Below are positions 4,761 through 6,963 of a stretch of 6,963 nucleotides of DNA, one piece after another; positions within the stretch are counted from its first letter, which is position 1; each line of letters opens with the position of its first letter. A program made the position numbers and the translations under genes. This stretch comes from an uncultured Streptococcus sp. (GTDB taxonomy: Bacteria; Bacillota; Bacilli; Lactobacillales; Streptococcaceae). The stretch spans positions 1 to 6,963 of the forward strand of contig CAJZGT010000068.1 in the NCBI GenBank assembly GCA_916048145.1, written 5' to 3'. The notes below the pieces were generated by a model that was not told the DNA's origin, searched no databases, and was given only the letters and a program-made list of their open reading frames with translations.

Positions 4761-6464
4761 TTATTTTTTCTTAGGTGAATGGATGGCCATTCCTAGAACA
4801 TCCGCAAATGCTTCGTACATCACTTCAGAGTAAGTTGGATGTCCGTGGATAGTCTTCAGCATTTCTTCAACAGTAATTTCCATTTCGATAATACTTGACG
4901 CTTCATTGATCAATTCTGCAGCTGCAGGACCGATGATATGAACACCAAGGATTTCTCCATATTTCTTATCAGCAATAACTTTAACGAAACCTTGAGCTGC
5001 ATCTGAGGCAATGGCACGACCGTTAGCAGCAAAGTTGAACTTACCAATGGCAACATCGTATTTCTCACGGGCTTGTTCCTCTGTCAAACCTACTGCTGCT
5101 ACTTCAGGAAGAGTGTAGATAGCTGCTGGAGTCAAGTTCAACTTAGCAACAGCATGGTTTCCTTTAAGAGCATTTTCAGCAGCAACTTCACCCATACGGA
5201 AAGCTGCGTGAGCCAACATCTTAGTACCATTAATATCACCTGGTGCGTAAATTCCTGGAACTGAAGTTTCCATGTATTCGTTGACCTTGATACGACCACG
5301 ATCCAATTCAAACTCAACCTCTCCAATACCTTCAAGGTCTGGCACACGACCGATTGAAAGAAGAGCTTTATTTGCAATGATATCGTCTTTTCCTTCAATC
5401 TTGATACGAAGTTGACCATTTTCCTCGATGATTTCTTGCAGTTTAGTACCAGTCAAGATGGTCATTCCTTTACGCTCAAGGATCAAGCGAAGATTCTTAG
5501 ACACTTCCGCATCCATAGCTGGAACGATACGGTCCATCATTTCGATAACAGTTACTTTTGAACCAAATGTCATGAAGGCTTGACCAAGTTCGATACCGAC
5601 AACCCCACCACCGATGATAACAAGGCTTTCTGGCACTTCGTTCATTTCAAGGATGTCATCGCTGGTCATGACAAGTGGAGATTCCATACCAGGGACGTTG
5701 ATCTTGCTGACTTTTGAACCACCAGCAAGGATGATTTTCTTGGTTTCAAGCAATTCAGAACCATTTACCAAGACATTCTTGTCTTTAGTGATAGTACCAA
5801 TTCCCTTATGAACAGTAACTCCGTAGCTACGAAGAAGACCTGCAACTCCACCAACCAAAGTATTGACAACCTTAGACTTGGTTTCAAGGAGTTTGTCCAT
5901 ATCTACAGTGAAGTTTGGATTTTCGATGACGATACCACGGTTTGCGGCATGACCGATATTCTCGATGATTTCAGCGTTGTGAAGGTAGGTTTTGGTTGGA
6001 ATACATCCACGGTTCAAGCAGGTTCCGCCGAGTTCAGATTTCTCAACGAGGGCAACCTTACCGCCGAGTTGGGCAGCTTTAATGGCTGCAACATAACCAG
6101 CAGGACCTCCACCAATCACAACGATATCAAAAGCATCATCGCTCTTACCATCATCGTTTGAGGCACTTGCTGCAGGTGCTGGGCTGGCTTCTGGCGCTGC
6201 TGCTCCAGCTGTTGGGATGTTTTCCCCTTCTTCACCAAGGTAACCGATAACTTCCGTTACTGGGACAGTTTCACCATCTCCTTTGAGAATGGCAATCAAA
6301 TAACCATCTTCTTCGGCTTCCAATTCCATGCTGACTTTATCAGTCATGATTTCCAAAAGGATTTCTCCTTCTTTTACAAATTCACCGACTTTTTTATTCC
6401 ATTGGACGATTTGTCCTTCTGTCATATCTACGCCGGCTTTTGGCATAATTACTTCTAAGGCCAT
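4761..6464 (-). CDS. lpdA: Dihydrolipoamide dehydrogenase (E3) with N-terminal lipoyl domain
   Basis: This 567-residue FAD enzyme reoxidises dihydrolipoyl groups of the 2-oxo acid dehydrogenase complex and passes electrons to NAD+. Residues 1-80 are a biotinyl/lipoyl domain with lipoylation lysine K43 in MTDKVSME. An Ala/Pro-rich linker (about 85-105) joins it to the E3 core. The core has the FAD dinucleotide fold GGGPAG at 118-123, the redox disulfide C149/C154 in GGTCLNRGCIPTK, the NAD fold GGGVVG at 285-290, the second FAD contact APGD at 407-410, and the catalytic H542/E547 pair in HPTYSE. Standard E3 is about 470 residues, and the fused lipoyl domain explains the excess; such fusions are known in streptococci. 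The start is ATG 6464, with AAGGAAG 6 nt upstream. It lies 41 bp after the E2 gene and 59 bp before lplA. Confidence 0.96.
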   Translation of the reverse strand: MALEVIMPKAGVDMTEGQIVQWNKKVGEFVKEGEILLEIMTDKVSMELEAEEDGYLIAILKGDGETVPVTEVIGYLGEEGENIPTAGAAAPEASPAPAASASNDDGKSDDAFDIVVIGGGPAGYVAAIKAAQLGGKVALVEKSELGGTCLNRGCIPTKTYLHNAEIIENIGHAANRGIVIENPNFTVDMDKLLETKSKVVNTLVGGVAGLLRSYGVTVHKGIGTITKDKNVLVNGSELLETKKIILAGGSKVSKINVPGMESPLVMTSDDILEMNEVPESLVIIGGGVVGIELGQAFMTFGSKVTVIEMMDRIVPAMDAEVSKNLRLILERKGMTILTGTKLQEIIEENGQLRIKIEGKDDIIANKALLSIGRVPDLEGIGEVEFELDRGRIKVNEYMETSVPGIYAPGDINGTKMLAHAAFRMGEVAAENALKGNHAVAKLNLTPAAIYTLPEVAAVGLTEEQAREKYDVAIGKFNFAANGRAIASDAAQGFVKVIADKKYGEILGVHIIGPAAAELINEASSIIEMEITVEEMLKTIHGHPTYSEVMYEAFADVLGMAIHSPKKK

Positions 6465-6505
6465 GTCTTACTTCCTTCTAAATCTCTAAAATAACAATAG
6501 CTGAC

Positions 6506-6963
6506 TTAAACCAACATTGAGATCGGATTCTCAATCAAGGCTTTCAAGTCTTTCATAAACTTAGCACCAGCCATACCATCTACAACACGGTGGTCAATGG
6601 TTAATCCTAGGCTCATGATAGGGCGAATCACAATTTCACCATTGACGACAACTGGCTTCTCAATTGTTGAACTGACACCAAGGATAGCTGAGTTTGGTTG
6701 GTTAATGATAGGACCAAAGGACTGAACGCCAAACATTCCCAAGTTGCTGATAGTAAATGTTGAATTTTGCAGTTCACTTGGAGCCAATTTACCATCCAAG
6801 GTACGGCCTATAACATCCTTAAAGGCTACAACCAGTTCTGAAAGACTCATCTTCTCAGCATTGTAAACAACAGGTGTCATCAATCCATTATCCATCCCAA
6901 CTGCCATGGCAAGATTGACATAGTTGTGAGTGATAATGGTCTTGCCATCTTCTGTCAATGAAG
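6506..6963 (-). CDS. pdhC: Dihydrolipoamide acetyltransferase (E2) of pyruvate/acetoin dehydrogenase, C-terminal part
   Basis: This is the 3' end of an E2 gene; the frame is open through the window edge, so its start and its lipoyl and E3/E1-binding domains lie outside. About 152 residues are visible, all from the acyltransferase catalytic domain. They include VNLAMAVGMDNGLMTPVV, TFTISNLGMFGV, and the active-site block DHRVVDGMAGAKF, with catalytic histidine and aspartate in DHRVVDG. The domain moves the acetyl group from the lipoyl arm to CoA and forms the core of the complex. An internal TTG at 6956-6958 is not the start, because the frame continues beyond it. Lpd follows 41 bp downstream. 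Pneumococcal relatives are annotated both as pyruvate (pdh) and acetoin (aco) dehydrogenase; this fragment cannot separate the two. Confidence 0.93.
   Translation of the reverse strand, partial: SLTEDGKTIITHNYVNLAMAVGMDNGLMTPVVYNAEKMSLSELVVAFKDVIGRTLDGKLAPSELQNSTFTISNLGMFGVQSFGPIINQPNSAILGVSSTIEKPVVVNGEIVIRPIMSLGLTIDHRVVDGMAGAKFMKDLKALIENPISMLV

Noticed and set aside
5073..6161. Several antisense and alternative frames across lpd
   Set aside because: They are shadows of the strongly biased lpd codon pattern; none has family features.

Overview
The window looks like chromosomal DNA of a low-GC streptococcus, most likely the mitis/pneumoniae/oralis group. The gene content supports this: a streptococcal XerS-type recombinase beside a difSL-like site, and an lplA - lpd - pdhC (E2) cluster whose dihydrolipoamide dehydrogenase carries its own lipoyl domain. 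Species was judged by reading the proteins only; no search was run.

Layout. Bases 1-74 (+) are the last codons of rnhB (RNase HII). A ClC-family chloride/proton antiporter with a C-terminal RCK_C/TrkA-C-like domain follows at 91-1641 (+) and is closed by a rho-independent terminator at about 1707-1740. Next is a 926-bp AT-rich stretch (1642-2567) with no convincing gene. It holds two doubtful small membrane-peptide ORFs, several dyads, an irregular array of a GTAC-centred motif (consensus RTAAAGTACATTTT, seven copies plus one degenerate), a possible orphan promoter feeding a long hairpin, and the 31-bp difSL-like site at 2485-2515. xerS (2568-3638, +) comes directly after this site, and its -35 box lies inside the right arm of the site. 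A terminator-like hairpin at 3675-3708 separates xerS from the convergent minus-strand cluster: lplA (3712-4701), lpd (4761-6464) and the 3' end of the pyruvate/acetoin dehydrogenase E2 gene (6506 to beyond the window end).

How the parts work together. XerS and difSL form the chromosome-dimer resolution module of streptococci, so the window should lie at or near the replication terminus. The switch from plus-strand to minus-strand genes about 1.1 kb past dif fits this. The minus-strand genes form one metabolic unit: E2 and the lipoylated E3 belong to a 2-oxo acid dehydrogenase complex, and LplA attaches lipoate to their lipoyl domains.

Most of the window is ordinary core genome. The part least explained by known genes is the repeat-rich region at 2095-2427 next to difSL.
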